This document shows, in pieces, positions 1 through 8,955 of a stretch of DNA of 64,000 bases (its first letter is position 1; each line of letters begins with the position of its first letter). This DNA is from Pedobacter mendelii. GTDB taxonomy: Bacteria > Bacteroidota > Bacteroidia > Sphingobacteriales > Sphingobacteriaceae. The position numbers and the translations under genes were made by a program. The stretch covers positions 388,006 to 452,005 of the forward strand of contig NZ_BMDJ01000004.1 of NCBI RefSeq assembly GCF_014635725.1. Reading direction: 5' to 3'. The notes under the pieces are model-generated. The model saw only the letters and a program-made list of their open reading frames with translations. It ran no database searches and was not told the DNA's origin.

Positions 1-513
1 AGATTCTTTAAGTATTTTCAAACTAAAAGTTTGTGGTGTTTGTACTAAATAAATCTCGTTTCTACTTAGCGCATTTGTTTTATTATCTCTTAACATTCTA
101 ACACTGTCGCTAGATTGTACAGCGGCAATCACATTTCCTATTGTTTCTGCTTGCTTAAAACCTTTATCAATCAGTTCCTTTGAAATTAAAGGACGAACAG
201 CATCGTGAATAGCAACTATGCTTTCTTCATTGATTGTTTCAATAGCATTTTTTACAGAATAGAAGCGTTCTGTTCCGCCATTAATAATCTGATGTGGAAT
301 ACGAAAGTTAAATTCTTCACAAAGTCTAAGCCAGTATGCTTGCTGTTCCTTATTTAAAACTAATAAAATTTTAGGTTGTGAATCGCTTTGTGCAAAAGCT
401 TTTATGGTGTGCATCAAAACCGGAAGATTTTTTAGCAATAGAAATTGTTTTGGGGTTTCAGTCTGCATTCGATTTCCCGAACCTCCTGCTACAATTACAG
501 CGTAGTATTTCAT
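1..513 (-). CDS. ispD: 2-C-methyl-D-erythritol 4-phosphate cytidylyltransferase (partial, C-terminus outside window)
   Basis: Makes CDP-methylerythritol from CTP and MEP, the third step of the non-mevalonate isoprenoid pathway, in the cytosol. Translating the minus strand from the ATG at 511-513 gives 171 residues with no stop before the window edge. Visible family motifs are the nucleotide-binding loop AGGSGNRM (residues 9-16) with P21-K22-Q23, then TERFYSV (81-87), HDAVRP (103-108) and QTPQTF (158-163). IspD is usually about 225-230 residues, so some 55 are missing beyond base 1. It lies 71 nt downstream of queA on the same strand, separated by a perfect hairpin. The identification is firm; only the C-terminus is unseen. 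Confidence 0.95.
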   Translation of the reverse strand, partial: MKYYAVIVAGGSGNRMQTETPKQFLLLKNLPVLMHTIKAFAQSDSQPKILLVLNKEQQAYWLRLCEEFNFRIPHQIINGGTERFYSVKNAIETINEESIVAIHDAVRPLISKELIDKGFKQAETIGNVIAAVQSSDSVRMLRDNKTNALSRNEIYLVQTPQTFSLKILKES

Positions 514-532
514 TTTTGAGTATCAAGATTAA

Positions 533-572
533 AGCATCAAGTATCAAGCTAAGCGTCTTGATACTTGATGCT
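533..572. repeat. 16-bp perfect inverted repeat between queA and ispD
   Basis: The arms at 533-548 (AGCATCAAGTATCAAG) and 557-572 are exact reverse complements around an 8-nt loop. A further partial copy (TATCAAGATT) sits at 521-530. No T-run follows in either direction, so this looks more like a dispersed palindromic (REP-like) element or an mRNA-processing hairpin than a terminator. Confidence 0.7.
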
Positions 573-584
573 AATTACTCAAAT

Positions 585-1634
585 TTATATAATTAGCATG
601 GCATCACCATAACTATAAAATTTATATTTTTCTTTAACCGCAACTTCATAAGCATTCATTACGTTTTCGTAACCGCCAAATGCGCTAACCATCATCAAAA
701 GGGTAGATTCTGGTGTGTGAAAATTGGTAATCATTGAATTGGCAATGTTAAACTCGTAAGGAGGGAAGATAAATTTACTTGTCCAATCGTTCGCAGATTT
801 TAACGTTCTATTTGCGGATACTGCAGATTCGATTGCACGCATAGAAGTTGTTCCGACAGCACAAATTTTTCTTTTCTCTTCTAAAGCTTTATTTACAATA
901 TTAGCATCTTTTTGTTCGATGATAAATTGTTCAGAATCCATTTTGTGTTTGGTCAAATCTTCAACCTCAACAGTTCTAAAAGTTCCTAAACCCACGTGTA
1001 AAGTTACTTCAGCAAATTCTACACCTTTTAGTTCAAGGCGTTTCATTAACTCACGACTAAAGTGTAAGCCCGCTGTTGGTGCAGCAACAGCGCCTTCGTG
1101 TTTAGCAAAAATCGTTTGATAACGCTCTTTATCTTCAGCTGTAGCTTTGCGTTTAATGTATTTAGGAAGTGGTGTTTCCCCTAAAATCTCAACATTTCTT
1201 CTGAATTCTTCATCCGTTCCTTCGAATAAAAAGCGAATTGTACGGCCACGAGAAGTTGTATTGTCTACTACTTCAGCAACAAGTAAATCATCATCGCCAA
1301 AATATAATTTGTTTCCTACACGGATTTTACGTGCGGGGTCTACTAAAACATCCCATAAACGTAATTCTTTATTTAATTCGCGAAGCAGGAAAACTTCGAT
1401 TGTTGCACCAGTTTTTTCTTTATTGCCGTATAAACGTGCAGGAAAAACTTTTGTGTTATTTAATATCATTACGTCCTTGTCATCGAAATAACCTAAAACG
1501 TCTTTGAAAATTTTATGTTCAATTTTACCACTGTCTTTATGCAAAACCATTAAACGTGCTTCATCGCGTTGTTCAGCAGGATTGTTGGCAATTAATGATT
1601 CGGGTAAATTGAATTTGAATTGTGATAATTTCAT
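585..1634 (-). CDS. queA: S-adenosylmethionine:tRNA ribosyltransferase-isomerase
   Basis: Transfers and isomerises the ribosyl group of SAM onto 7-aminomethyl-7-deazaguanine in tRNA, giving epoxyqueuosine at the wobble position of GUN-anticodon tRNAs. The 349-residue product has the usual full length. It starts [16 protein letters not shown] and contains the family segments [32 protein letters not shown] and, near the C-terminus, [18 protein letters not shown]. The gene is followed by ispD on the same strand and is divergent from the permease gene at 1845. A TATTTTTG-type -7 box lies just upstream at 1657-1664. Confidence 0.97.
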   Translation of the reverse strand: MKLSQFKFNLPESLIANNPAEQRDEARLMVLHKDSGKIEHKIFKDVLGYFDDKDVMILNNTKVFPARLYGNKEKTGATIEVFLLRELNKELRLWDVLVDPARKIRVGNKLYFGDDDLLVAEVVDNTTSRGRTIRFLFEGTDEEFRRNVEILGETPLPKYIKRKATAEDKERYQTIFAKHEGAVAAPTAGLHFSRELMKRLELKGVEFAEVTLHVGLGTFRTVEVEDLTKHKMDSEQFIIEQKDANIVNKALEEKRKICAVGTTSMRAIESAVSANRTLKSANDWTSKFIFPPYEFNIANSMITNFHTPESTLLMMVSAFGGYENVMNAYEVAVKEKYKFYSYGDAMLII

Positions 1635-1656
1635 TCTTGATGAATTTTTTGAGGTG

Positions 1657-1664
1657 CAAAAATA
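1657..1664 (-). promoter_or_regulatory. Candidate -7 box for queA
   Basis: Read on the minus strand this is TATTTTTG, an exact match to the Bacteroidota primary-sigma -7 consensus TAnnTTTG, 22 nt upstream of the queA start. No good TTTG-type -33 element was seen at 17-23 nt spacing, so support is partial. Confidence 0.35.
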
Positions 1665-1844
1665 CGAATTTAATTTTTATTTTTATTATTTTAACCAACG
1701 CATTTTGTATTAAAAGGTATTTTAATTACTTATTTAATAAAAAAAACAGTAATAATAACCAATTTGATATTTCAATAGATAAATTTATTTAGTTTTGATA
1801 ATGACCTGTAACCTTTTTGAACTCTTTGTGTCTAATCCATAATT

Positions 1845-3089
1845 ATGATAATTTTCAGGCTAATCGGCGAAAGTTTTCGTTTTGCATTTGATGCATTACG
1901 CCAAAACAAATTACGTACCATGTTATCTCTTTTAGCGATAACCATCGGTATTTTTGTAATCATCTTCGTATTTTCCGGAGTTGATACTTTTCGAGGTAAA
2001 TTGCAGGCAAGTGTTGATAAATTAGGTTCAAACACAATTTATATTCAAAAATGGCCATGGAGTTTTGGCGATAATTACCCTTGGTGGAAATACGCAAATC
2101 GTCCTCAGCCATCCGTAAGAGATTTTGAATCATTAAAAGAGCGTATGGGAAATGCTGATGGCATCACGTTTGAAATATCTACAGGAAACAGAACAATTAA
2201 GTATAGAAGTGGGTCAGTTGAAGGGATTTCTGTATCAGCAGCTTCTCAGGATTTTAATAAAACCTGGAATTTTGAATTGCAATCTGGTCGTTATTTTACC
2301 GAAAATGAAAGCAACAATGGTACACCCGTATGTTTGATAGGTGCTGAAATAGCGGAAGGATTGTTTGGTAATGATGAACCTGTTGGTAAACAAGTGCAGG
2401 TTTTAGGAAGAAGGGTAACGGTTATTGGCGTTTTTGTGAAAGAGGGAGAAGATATGTTAGGTACTTCTTTAGATAAAAGCGTAAATATTCCGATAAATTT
2501 TGCCAAAGGGATTTTAGATGTTCAAAATGAGCGCTACAATCCACAAATTACGGTTCGCGGCTCTGATAACGTATCATTAGAAGAGGTAGAAAGCGAACTT
2601 AAAGGAATAATGAGGTCGATACATCGCTTAAGACCAAACCAGGAAGATGATTTTGCTTTGAATAAAACGACTATTTTATCTAACCAATTAAATAAAATGT
2701 TCGACGTTGTTAACATAGCTGGTTGGGTTATTGGTGGATTTTCAATTCTAGTTGGAGGCTTCAGTATTGCCAATATTATGTTCGTATCCGTAAAAGAGCG
2801 TACAAATATAATCGGCATACAAAAATCTTTAGGTGCTAAAAGGTATTTTATATTGCTTCAATTTATATTTGAAGCCATTTCACTTTGTATTTTGGGAGGG
2901 ATACTTGGTTTGATGCTTGTATATCTGCTTGCTCTAGTTATCGGTGCCGTAACTGATTTTCACATTATATTGGGTGTAAATAATATTGTTTTGGGTATCG
3001 GTATTTCAGTTGTTATTGGAACAATATCAGGTTTCTGGCCAGCATATTCAGCTTCTAGATTAGACCCAGTTGAAGCGATTAGAAGTTAA
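1845..3089 (+). CDS. MacB/FtsX-type ABC transporter permease
   Basis: The 414-residue inner-membrane protein has the MacB-like layout. One N-terminal membrane helix (about 26-48, after LRTMLSLLAITIG) is followed by a large extracytoplasmic MacB_PCD region (about 50-285) and three C-terminal helices forming the FtsX domain. That domain ends with the family-typical FWPAYSASRLDPVEAIRS. Such permeases work with a separate ATPase in macrolide or lipoprotein export or as mechanotransmission complexes. No ATPase or membrane-fusion protein gene adjoins it here, so its partner must be encoded elsewhere and the substrate is unknown. It stands alone between divergent queA and a convergent aminotransferase. 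Confidence 0.9.
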   Translation: MIIFRLIGESFRFAFDALRQNKLRTMLSLLAITIGIFVIIFVFSGVDTFRGKLQASVDKLGSNTIYIQKWPWSFGDNYPWWKYANRPQPSVRDFESLKERMGNADGITFEISTGNRTIKYRSGSVEGISVSAASQDFNKTWNFELQSGRYFTENESNNGTPVCLIGAEIAEGLFGNDEPVGKQVQVLGRRVTVIGVFVKEGEDMLGTSLDKSVNIPINFAKGILDVQNERYNPQITVRGSDNVSLEEVESELKGIMRSIHRLRPNQEDDFALNKTTILSNQLNKMFDVVNIAGWVIGGFSILVGGFSIANIMFVSVKERTNIIGIQKSLGAKRYFILLQFIFEAISLCILGGILGLMLVYLLALVIGAVTDFHIILGVNNIVLGIGISVVIGTISGFWPAYSASRLDPVEAIRS

Positions 3090-3114
3090 AAGCGTATCTC
3101 TTAATTCATAATAA

Positions 3115-3150
3115 AAAACCTTTCATTAAAATTAATTAATAAAAGGTTTT
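3115..3150. terminator. Bidirectional terminator between convergent genes
   Basis: AAAACCTTT (3115-3123) pairs with AAAGGTTTT (3142-3150). The A-run on the left and T-run on the right serve both strands. It sits between the stops of the plus-strand permease and the minus-strand aminotransferase. Confidence 0.7.
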
Positions 3151-3171
3151 ATTATGTATTTCAGTAATTTA

Positions 3172-4368
3172 TTAGCTTAATTTGCCTAATGCCTCTTTTA
3201 TTCGTCTCAAAGCTTCAACTAAACTCTCATCTGATGCAGCGTAAGATAAACGGATATAGTTGTTGTTACCAAAAGAATCGCCGCCAACTGTAGCAACATG
3301 TCCAACATTTAAAAGATAAAGCGCTAAATCAGACGAATCTTTAATCACATTTCCATCTGCATCTTTTTTTCCAAAAAATGAACTGATTTCAGGGAAGAAA
3401 TAAAAAGCACCATCAGGAAGATTTGTTTTCATACCTGGAATTTCATTTAAAAGATTGTAAACCAATTCTCTACGGCGCAAAAATGCTTCTTTCATTTCTA
3501 AAACGCTTTCCAAACCTTGCTCATAAGCAACAATTCCTGCTCTTTGCGCAATAGAACAAGTTCCTGATGTTGTTTGGCCTTGTAATTTATCATTTGCTGC
3601 CGCAATTTCTTTGTTTGCAGCAATGTAGCCTAATCTCCAACCTGTCATTGCAAACGCTTTAGAAAAACCATTTACCACAATTACCCGGTCTTTAATGCTT
3701 TCAAATTGAGCAATAGATTCATGTTTATCAACAAAATTAATATGCTCATAAATTTCATCAGAAAGGATATAAATATTTGGATGTTTCTCAAAAACCTCTA
3801 CCAAGGCAGCCAATTCATCTTTGCTATAAACAGATCCTGTTGGATTACACGGCGATGAAAACATAAACAATTTTGATTTCGGCGTTATTGCAGCTTCTAA
3901 TTGTTCTGGAGTAATTTTAAAATTGCTTTCGATATCTGTATCAATAAAAACAGATTTACCTTCTGCTAAAACCACCATTTCCGAGTATGAAACCCAATAT
4001 GGTGTTGGAATTATAACTTCATCATCAGGATCTATAAGGGTTAAAATTACGTTCGATAAAGATTGTTTTGCTCCCGTAGAAACTACGATCTGAGAAATAT
4101 CATAGTCTAGATTATTTTCTGTTTTGAGTTTATTAACGATGGCTTGACGTAAGTCAGGATATCCTGGAACAGGAGAGTAACGTGTAAAATTATCATCTAA
4201 TGCTTTTTTTGCTGCATCTTTTACATGTTGTGGAGTATTAAAATCCGGTTCACCTACGCTTAAACTTATAATATTTATCCCTTTAGATGCCAATTCACGA
4301 CCAAGTTTGGTCATTTTAAGGGTTGCAGATTCTGATAGATTGTTGATTCTTTTAGATAAGGTGTTCAT
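3172..4368 (-). CDS. Pyridoxal-phosphate aminotransferase, class I (aspartate aminotransferase type)
   Basis: A cytosolic fold-type I aminotransferase of 398 residues, the usual size of the AspB/AAT Ib subgroup, which transfers amino groups between aspartate (or related amino acids) and 2-oxoglutarate. Visible signatures are SVGEPDFNTP (37-46), SPCNPTG (172-178), SDEIY (203-207), the PLP lysine K237 in FSKAFAMTGWR, and the substrate-carboxylate arginine in YIRLSYAAS near the end. It is a single gene with a strong TATATTTG box just upstream. Aspartate specificity is inferred from subgroup resemblance; aromatic or prephenate substrates cannot be excluded. Confidence 0.93.
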   Translation of the reverse strand: MNTLSKRINNLSESATLKMTKLGRELASKGINIISLSVGEPDFNTPQHVKDAAKKALDDNFTRYSPVPGYPDLRQAIVNKLKTENNLDYDISQIVVSTGAKQSLSNVILTLIDPDDEVIIPTPYWVSYSEMVVLAEGKSVFIDTDIESNFKITPEQLEAAITPKSKLFMFSSPCNPTGSVYSKDELAALVEVFEKHPNIYILSDEIYEHINFVDKHESIAQFESIKDRVIVVNGFSKAFAMTGWRLGYIAANKEIAAANDKLQGQTTSGTCSIAQRAGIVAYEQGLESVLEMKEAFLRRRELVYNLLNEIPGMKTNLPDGAFYFFPEISSFFGKKDADGNVIKDSSDLALYLLNVGHVATVGGDSFGNNNYIRLSYAASDESLVEALRRIKEALGKLS

Positions 4369-4386
4369 GGTTAATTACTTTGAACG

Positions 4387-4394
4387 CAAATATA
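4387..4394 (-). promoter_or_regulatory. Candidate -7 box for the aminotransferase gene
   Basis: On the minus strand this reads TATATTTG, an exact TAnnTTTG match, 18 nt upstream of the start at 4368, implying a very short leader. The -33 region is poor, so support is moderate. Confidence 0.4.
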
Positions 4395-4422
4395 TAAACC
4401 AAATATTATTCTGCACTAAAAA

Positions 4423-5469
4423 ATGCATAGTTTTTATCATTTAATTTATGCTAATAAGCGTATTTTTGAAAAAAATATCTTTGTGACAGTTAAAAAGCGA
4501 GCAATAGTAATTTCATTAGTGGTAAGTGTTGTTTTAATGCTTGCAAAATTTGTAGCATACTTTATAACTGGTTCTAATGCTATTTTAACTGATGCCGCAG
4601 AAAGTATTGTTAATGTAATTGCAGGAAGTTTTGCCTTTTACAGCATATATCTTAGTACGCAGCCAAGAGATGAAAATCATCCTTACGGCCACGGGAAAGT
4701 AGAATTCTTTTCGGCATTTGTAGAAGGTATTCTTATTTTGATTGCCGGTGTTATCATCATTTTTAAATCTTCTTATAATTTAATTTACCCCCACGCGGTT
4801 GGTCAATTGTTAGAAGGTACTTTAATTATTGGGATAACCGGACTTATCAATATGATTGTTGGTTTATACCTTATTAATGTGGGTAGGGAGGAGCATTCTG
4901 TAACACTTCAGGCGGATGGGAAACATCTTTTAACTGATACTTATACCAGTGCTGCGATAGTTATTGGCTTAATATTAATTCAGCTTACAAATATTATTTG
5001 GTTTGATAGTTTGTTATCTGTTCTAGTTGGGTTTTACATTATTTATTCCGGTTATAAATTAACCAGAGGTTCTGTTGGTGGTTTAATGGATGAAAGCGAT
5101 TTTACCCTAGTTGAGGAGGTTGTTGCTGTTTTACAAAAGAACCGCCATAAGCCATGGATTGATGTTCATAACTTACGTACACAACAATATGGCCCTGAAT
5201 TTCATATTGATTGCCACGTAACTTTGCCTTATTATTTTGATTTAACTAAAGTTCATAAAGAAATTTCTCAAATTGATGAATTGATTAATAAAAGTGGTTT
5301 TAGAAAGGCTGAGCTATTTATTCATGCAGATCCTTGTTTACCAGAATGTTGTAACTATTGCCACATGAGCGATTGCCCAGTAAGGTCAGAAGCATTTAAA
5401 AAGGAGATAGTTTGGACACCAGATATTGTAATCAAAAACAAAAAACATTTCGAAAATGAGTTACTTTAA
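4423..5469 (+). CDS. Cation diffusion facilitator (CDF) family transporter
   Basis: An inner-membrane divalent-cation/proton antiporter, probably Zn, Fe or Co efflux. Six hydrophobic segments lie between about residue 25 and 220, with HPYGHGKVEFFSA in the loop after TM2, which is typical of the family. Metal-site candidates are D in ILTDAAES (TM2) and D in HLLTDTYTS (TM5). A cytoplasmic C-terminal domain ends with a Cys-rich segment CLPECCNYCHMSDCPV, an unusual extra possible metal site. The true start may be GTG at 4483, because the first 20 residues do not look like the family; no in-frame ATG lies between. It heads a four-gene overlapping operon; the next gene starts 14 nt before its stop. 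Confidence 0.88.
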   Translation: MHSFYHLIYANKRIFEKNIFVTVKKRAIVISLVVSVVLMLAKFVAYFITGSNAILTDAAESIVNVIAGSFAFYSIYLSTQPRDENHPYGHGKVEFFSAFVEGILILIAGVIIIFKSSYNLIYPHAVGQLLEGTLIIGITGLINMIVGLYLINVGREEHSVTLQADGKHLLTDTYTSAAIVIGLILIQLTNIIWFDSLLSVLVGFYIIYSGYKLTRGSVGGLMDESDFTLVEEVVAVLQKNRHKPWIDVHNLRTQQYGPEFHIDCHVTLPYYFDLTKVHKEISQIDELINKSGFRKAELFIHADPCLPECCNYCHMSDCPVRSEAFKKEIVWTPDIVIKNKKHFENELL

Positions 5470-5911
5470 CGTTAGAGTTTACGGTTTGCTCATCAATCAG
5501 CATAATGAGGTATTGGTAAGCGATGAACAGGAGTATGGCTTTCGCTTTAGTAAATTTCCTGGAGGTGGATTAGAGTTTGGAGAAGGTTTAATTGATGGTT
5601 TAAAGCGTGAATTTGTTGAAGAATGTAATGCTGATATTGATGTAGTTTCTCACTTTTATACTACGGATTTTTTTGAAAAATCATCATTTAACGATAGCCA
5701 GGTAATAAGTGTGTATTACTTAGTCAAAGAAAAAGCACCTCTTCAGCTTGCTTTCAAAACTGATGTTTATGATTTCGATGGTGATGGTGAGATTTTGCAA
5801 GCTTTTAGATGGGTAAACATAAATGATTTATCAATCGACAGCATCACCTTTAAAACAGATAAAACTGTTGCCAGGCTTTTAAAAGAAAAATTTGCCGTTG
5901 ATGGACAATAA
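5456..5911 (+). CDS. NUDIX hydrolase
   Basis: A small cytosolic hydrolase (151 residues) of nucleoside-diphosphate-linked substrates. The Nudix box is complete: G37-x5-E43-x7-R51-E52-x2-E55-E56, with N58 where the consensus has G. The metal-binding glutamates are therefore intact. Its start overlaps the CDF gene by 14 nt and its end overlaps the next gene, so the four genes are very probably co-transcribed and translationally coupled. The substrate (oxidised dNTP, ADP-ribose, NADH and so on) cannot be read from the sequence. Confidence 0.9.
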   Translation: MSYFNVRVYGLLINQHNEVLVSDEQEYGFRFSKFPGGGLEFGEGLIDGLKREFVEECNADIDVVSHFYTTDFFEKSSFNDSQVISVYYLVKEKAPLQLAFKTDVYDFDGDGEILQAFRWVNINDLSIDSITFKTDKTVARLLKEKFAVDGQ

Positions 5912-6746
5912 ATTTCTCTATTATCTTAAACCTATTTTGCGGGTTATTATATTTATTATCTTCATTTTTCTTTGGTCAGTTCCGTTTAGTATAATTTTTC
6001 AGTTCGATATTTTTAAATTTTCGAATAATTTATTAAGTCAGCTTTTTTTTGAATTTGTAGCAATATTGATTGTTATTGGTGCTTTGTTTATGATTTTTCA
6101 TATTTATCCAACCAGAAATTTTTCCACGATATTTATAAAAAGGAAAGCATTAATCCCATTTTTAAAAGGAAGTATGATTGGTTTTTTGTTAATTGGGCTT
6201 TGCGCAACAATTATGTATCTGTTAAATTCTGTACAATTTACTGCGACAAGAATACTTCCTTTACATATTGCCGGTTATTTGCTGTTTTTTATTTTAGTTG
6301 GTGTATTTGAAGAATTCACCTTCAGAAGTTTCCCTTTAGTTGTTTTCGCAGAACGCTATCTTGTTCCGGTTACGGTATTAAGTAATGGTATTTTATTTAG
6401 TTTAATTCATTTTACAAACCCTGGTTTTTCTGCATTGGCAATGACAAATATCACTTTATGTGGCATTTTATTTTCAATTATAACTTTGCAAAAAGGAAAT
6501 ATCTGGTGGGCGGTAGGTATTCATTTTGCTTGGAACTTTACCCAAGGAAATTTATTAGGATTTAAGGTTAGTGGTTTAGCCCAATCTGGTTTGTTGGCTG
6601 CTAAACCAATTGGTAACCTTATGTTTTCTGGTGGAACATTCGGTATAGAAGGCTCAGCAATTTGTACCATTATTTTAGTAATTTATATCATCTGGTTATT
6701 ATTTAAGGAAAAAATAATGCCAGTAAAAGAAATAGAGGCAGTATGA
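5901..6746 (+). CDS. CPBP-family intramembrane glutamic endopeptidase
   Basis: A polytopic membrane protein related to Rce1/CAAX protease and bacteriocin self-immunity proteins. Starting from ATG 5901 (281 residues) the catalytic motifs are E137-E138-x3-R142 (EEFTFR), H170 in SLIHF, and H208-x3-N212 (HFAWN). All four conserved positions are present, so it should be active. An upstream TTG at 5892 is in frame but ATG 5901 is the better start. It overlaps the NUDIX gene by 11 nt and bioA by 4 nt (ATGA). The substrate is unknown; the family includes abortive-infection and surface-protein processing members. Confidence 0.9.
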   Translation: MDNKFLYYLKPILRVIIFIIFIFLWSVPFSIIFQFDIFKFSNNLLSQLFFEFVAILIVIGALFMIFHIYPTRNFSTIFIKRKALIPFLKGSMIGFLLIGLCATIMYLLNSVQFTATRILPLHIAGYLLFFILVGVFEEFTFRSFPLVVFAERYLVPVTVLSNGILFSLIHFTNPGFSALAMTNITLCGILFSIITLQKGNIWWAVGIHFAWNFTQGNLLGFKVSGLAQSGLLAAKPIGNLMFSGGTFGIEGSAICTIILVIYIIWLLFKEKIMPVKEIEAV

Positions 6747-8008
6747 GTTTAGTAGAAAGAGATAAAAAAGTAATCTGGCATCCATATACGCAAATGAAAA
6801 ATGCTTTGCCGCACATACCAATTGTTAGAGGCGAAGGCGTTTATGTTTTTGATGATAATGGGAATAAATATATCGATGCTGTTTCTTCATGGTGGGTAAA
6901 TATTCATGGTCACGCTCATCCACATATTGCGCAAAAGGTTTCAGAGCAATTAAGTGTTTTAGAGCACGTAATTTTTGCGGGCTTTACGCATGAACCAGCT
7001 GTTTTGCTTGCTGAAAGACTATTGCCGCTTTTGCCCGGAAAACAAGAAAAGGTATTCTATACCGATAATGGCTCCACAGCAGTTGAAGTTGCACTAAAAA
7101 TGTGCCTGCAATATTGGGATAATAAACAAACACCCAAAAACAAAATTCTGGCTTTTAAAAATGCGTACCATGGCGATACATTTGGTGCCATGTCGGTTAG
7201 TGGTCGTAGCATTTTTACCGATGCTTTTAATAGTTTATTATTTGATGTAGAATTTATTGATTTACCCAATGCAGATAATATTGAAAGCATCAAAAAACAA
7301 ATATCAGAACTAAAATCGGAAGCTGCCTGTTTCATTTTTGAACCATTAATTTTAGGCTCTGCAGGTATGCTGATGTACGAAGCCAAATATCTTGATGAAC
7401 TGATTTTTACCTGTAAAGCGTCAAATATTTTAACCATTGCCGATGAAGTGATGACAGGTTTTGGTAGAACCGGAACTTATTTTGCCTGCGAAAAATTAAA
7501 AAATAGACCTGATATATTTTGCTTGAGTAAAGGCTTAACCGGCGGAACGATGCCTTTGGGTGTAACCACTTGTACGAATGAAATTTTCGAAGCTTTTTTA
7601 AGTGATGATAAACTAAAAACGCTTTATCACGGACATTCGTTTACAGCAAATCCTATTGCATGTGTGGCATCTTTAGCAAGTTTAGATATCTTATTAAAAG
7701 ATGAAACATTACAGAACATAAAAAGAATAGAGGCGAAGCATGCTGTGTTTTTAAAAGAGATTAAATCGCACAATAAAGTTAAGGCAATTCGCCAAACCGG
7801 AACAATTATAGCTATTGAATGGGAGACCGGAAATGAAACATCCTATCTAAGCAATCTTCGGAATTTACTATATAACTACTTTTTAGATAAAGGAATTATA
7901 TTGAGACCACTTGGAAATATCATCTATATACTTCCACCATATATAATTAGTAATGAAGATTTAGATTATGTCTATAGTTCAATTAAGAGTGCTTTGGACG
8001 AAGTCTAA
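6743..8008 (+). CDS. bioA: Adenosylmethionine-8-amino-7-oxononanoate aminotransferase
   Basis: Converts 8-amino-7-oxononanoate (KAPA) to 7,8-diaminononanoate with SAM as amino donor, the penultimate part of biotin synthesis, in the cytosol. The 421 residues match the family length. The SAM/KAPA-pocket signature VSSWWVNIHGH has W50-W51, the PLP-contacting segment is ADEVMTGFGRTG (D234-E235), and the Schiff-base lysine is K263 in LSKGLTGG. The other biotin genes are not nearby; instead it is the last gene of an operon with a CDF transporter, a NUDIX hydrolase and a CPBP protease. Confidence 0.95.
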   Translation: MSLVERDKKVIWHPYTQMKNALPHIPIVRGEGVYVFDDNGNKYIDAVSSWWVNIHGHAHPHIAQKVSEQLSVLEHVIFAGFTHEPAVLLAERLLPLLPGKQEKVFYTDNGSTAVEVALKMCLQYWDNKQTPKNKILAFKNAYHGDTFGAMSVSGRSIFTDAFNSLLFDVEFIDLPNADNIESIKKQISELKSEAACFIFEPLILGSAGMLMYEAKYLDELIFTCKASNILTIADEVMTGFGRTGTYFACEKLKNRPDIFCLSKGLTGGTMPLGVTTCTNEIFEAFLSDDKLKTLYHGHSFTANPIACVASLASLDILLKDETLQNIKRIEAKHAVFLKEIKSHNKVKAIRQTGTIIAIEWETGNETSYLSNLRNLLYNYFLDKGIILRPLGNIIYILPPYIISNEDLDYVYSSIKSALDEV

Positions 8009-8139
8009 GATTATTCTTCAATAAGATATTTTTGATAATAACGATTTCATAACTTGATACAAGTAGTAACATTACACCTGTATCTTAAATGCTACCAATT
8101 GTCAAGAAAATATGGAAATTTAGCAAAACGCTATCTGAA

Positions 8140-8556
8140 TTAACCTAATGGCATTTTATTTAAATCCATATAAAGAATATTCCATCGTTGTCCGTCTAAA
8201 TCAATAAAACCACAGCCGTACATCCAACCATCTTTGTAACCTGGTTGTCCGTATATCGAGCCACCAGCTTCTATAACTTTTTTAGCTATTTCGTCAACAT
8301 CTTCTGCACTTTCAGCATCTATAGAAAGTAATACTTCAGCACCTGATGATTTTTCAGAAACTGATGTGCCTGCGAATGATTCATATACAGACTTTTTGAA
8401 AAGCATAATGATTAAGCCATTTTCGCCAACTATAAAAGATGCAGAATCTTCATTCGCACCATATTGGGTGTTGGGAGTGAAGCCTATTTTGGTAAAAAAT
8501 TCTTTAGATTTATTTACATCTTCAACTGGTAGATTTATCCAAATTGTTTTTGTCAT
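8140..8556 (-). CDS. VOC-family protein (glyoxalase/bleomycin-resistance fold)
   Basis: A 138-residue cytosolic protein with the paired beta-alpha-beta-beta-beta units of the vicinal-oxygen-chelate superfamily. It starts with the typical IWINLPVEDVNKSKEFFTKIGF and ends with GCGFIDLDGQRWNILYMD. Members of this PhnB/YkcA-like subgroup are often uncharacterised metal-binding enzymes or small-molecule binders. Metal ligands are incomplete by eye, so enzymatic activity is uncertain. It is monocistronic by spacing, with 58 nt to the next minus-strand gene upstream. Confidence 0.85.
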   Translation of the reverse strand: MTKTIWINLPVEDVNKSKEFFTKIGFTPNTQYGANEDSASFIVGENGLIIMLFKKSVYESFAGTSVSEKSSGAEVLLSIDAESAEDVDEIAKKVIEAGGSIYGQPGYKDGWMYGCGFIDLDGQRWNILYMDLNKMPLG

Positions 8557-8614
8557 GATATTAATTTTATAAAAGTAAATATAGCCATATCATTAAATTA
8601 AATACGGTTTTTAA

Positions 8615-8953
8615 TCACTTCAAGTATTTTAAAGATAAGCTTTTCGGTGCCACATTACAATATGATAATGTTAATGCATCTTCAATTAATTCTTTTTTTA
8701 ACTTATTAAATTCAAAAATTGTCCATCCTTGCTTACCCCATGCACCATTTGCCGGGTATATGTTTTCAGAATCAAAACTGCAAAATACGGATTGATCTAC
8801 AGGTGTAAGCTTTAATGATGCGGCACATTTTGAGCTGTTTAACGTAGCAAAAATCTTTTTATTCACCCTGAATGATATTTTTTCAAAGTGAGGTTGCTCC
8901 GTAGAATCATCAAATGAAAGTGCCAATTCTCTAAATTCTTTAATGGTTAACAT
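8615..8953 (-). CDS. MmcQ/YjbR-family protein
   Basis: A 112-residue protein with the CyaY/YjbR-like fold: an N-terminal TIKEFRELALSF helix, then PHFEKISFRVNKKIFATL and a C-terminal SYCNVAPKSLSLKYLK segment. The family binds DNA in some members but has no settled biochemical role. It is separated by only 2 nt from the exonuclease/GIY-YIG gene upstream on the same strand, suggesting co-transcription. A second, frameshifted YjbR-like gene lies at 36189-36498. Confidence 0.85.
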   Translation of the reverse strand: MLTIKEFRELALSFDDSTEQPHFEKISFRVNKKIFATLNSSKCAASLKLTPVDQSVFCSFDSENIYPANGAWGKQGWTIFEFNKLKKELIEDALTLSYCNVAPKSLSLKYLK

Positions 8954-8955
8954 GG

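Noticed and set aside
4476..4483. TATCTTTG, an exact -7 promoter box, near the CDF start
   Set aside because: It lies inside or at the very start of the coding region needed for the first membrane helix and has no -33 element at the right distance.
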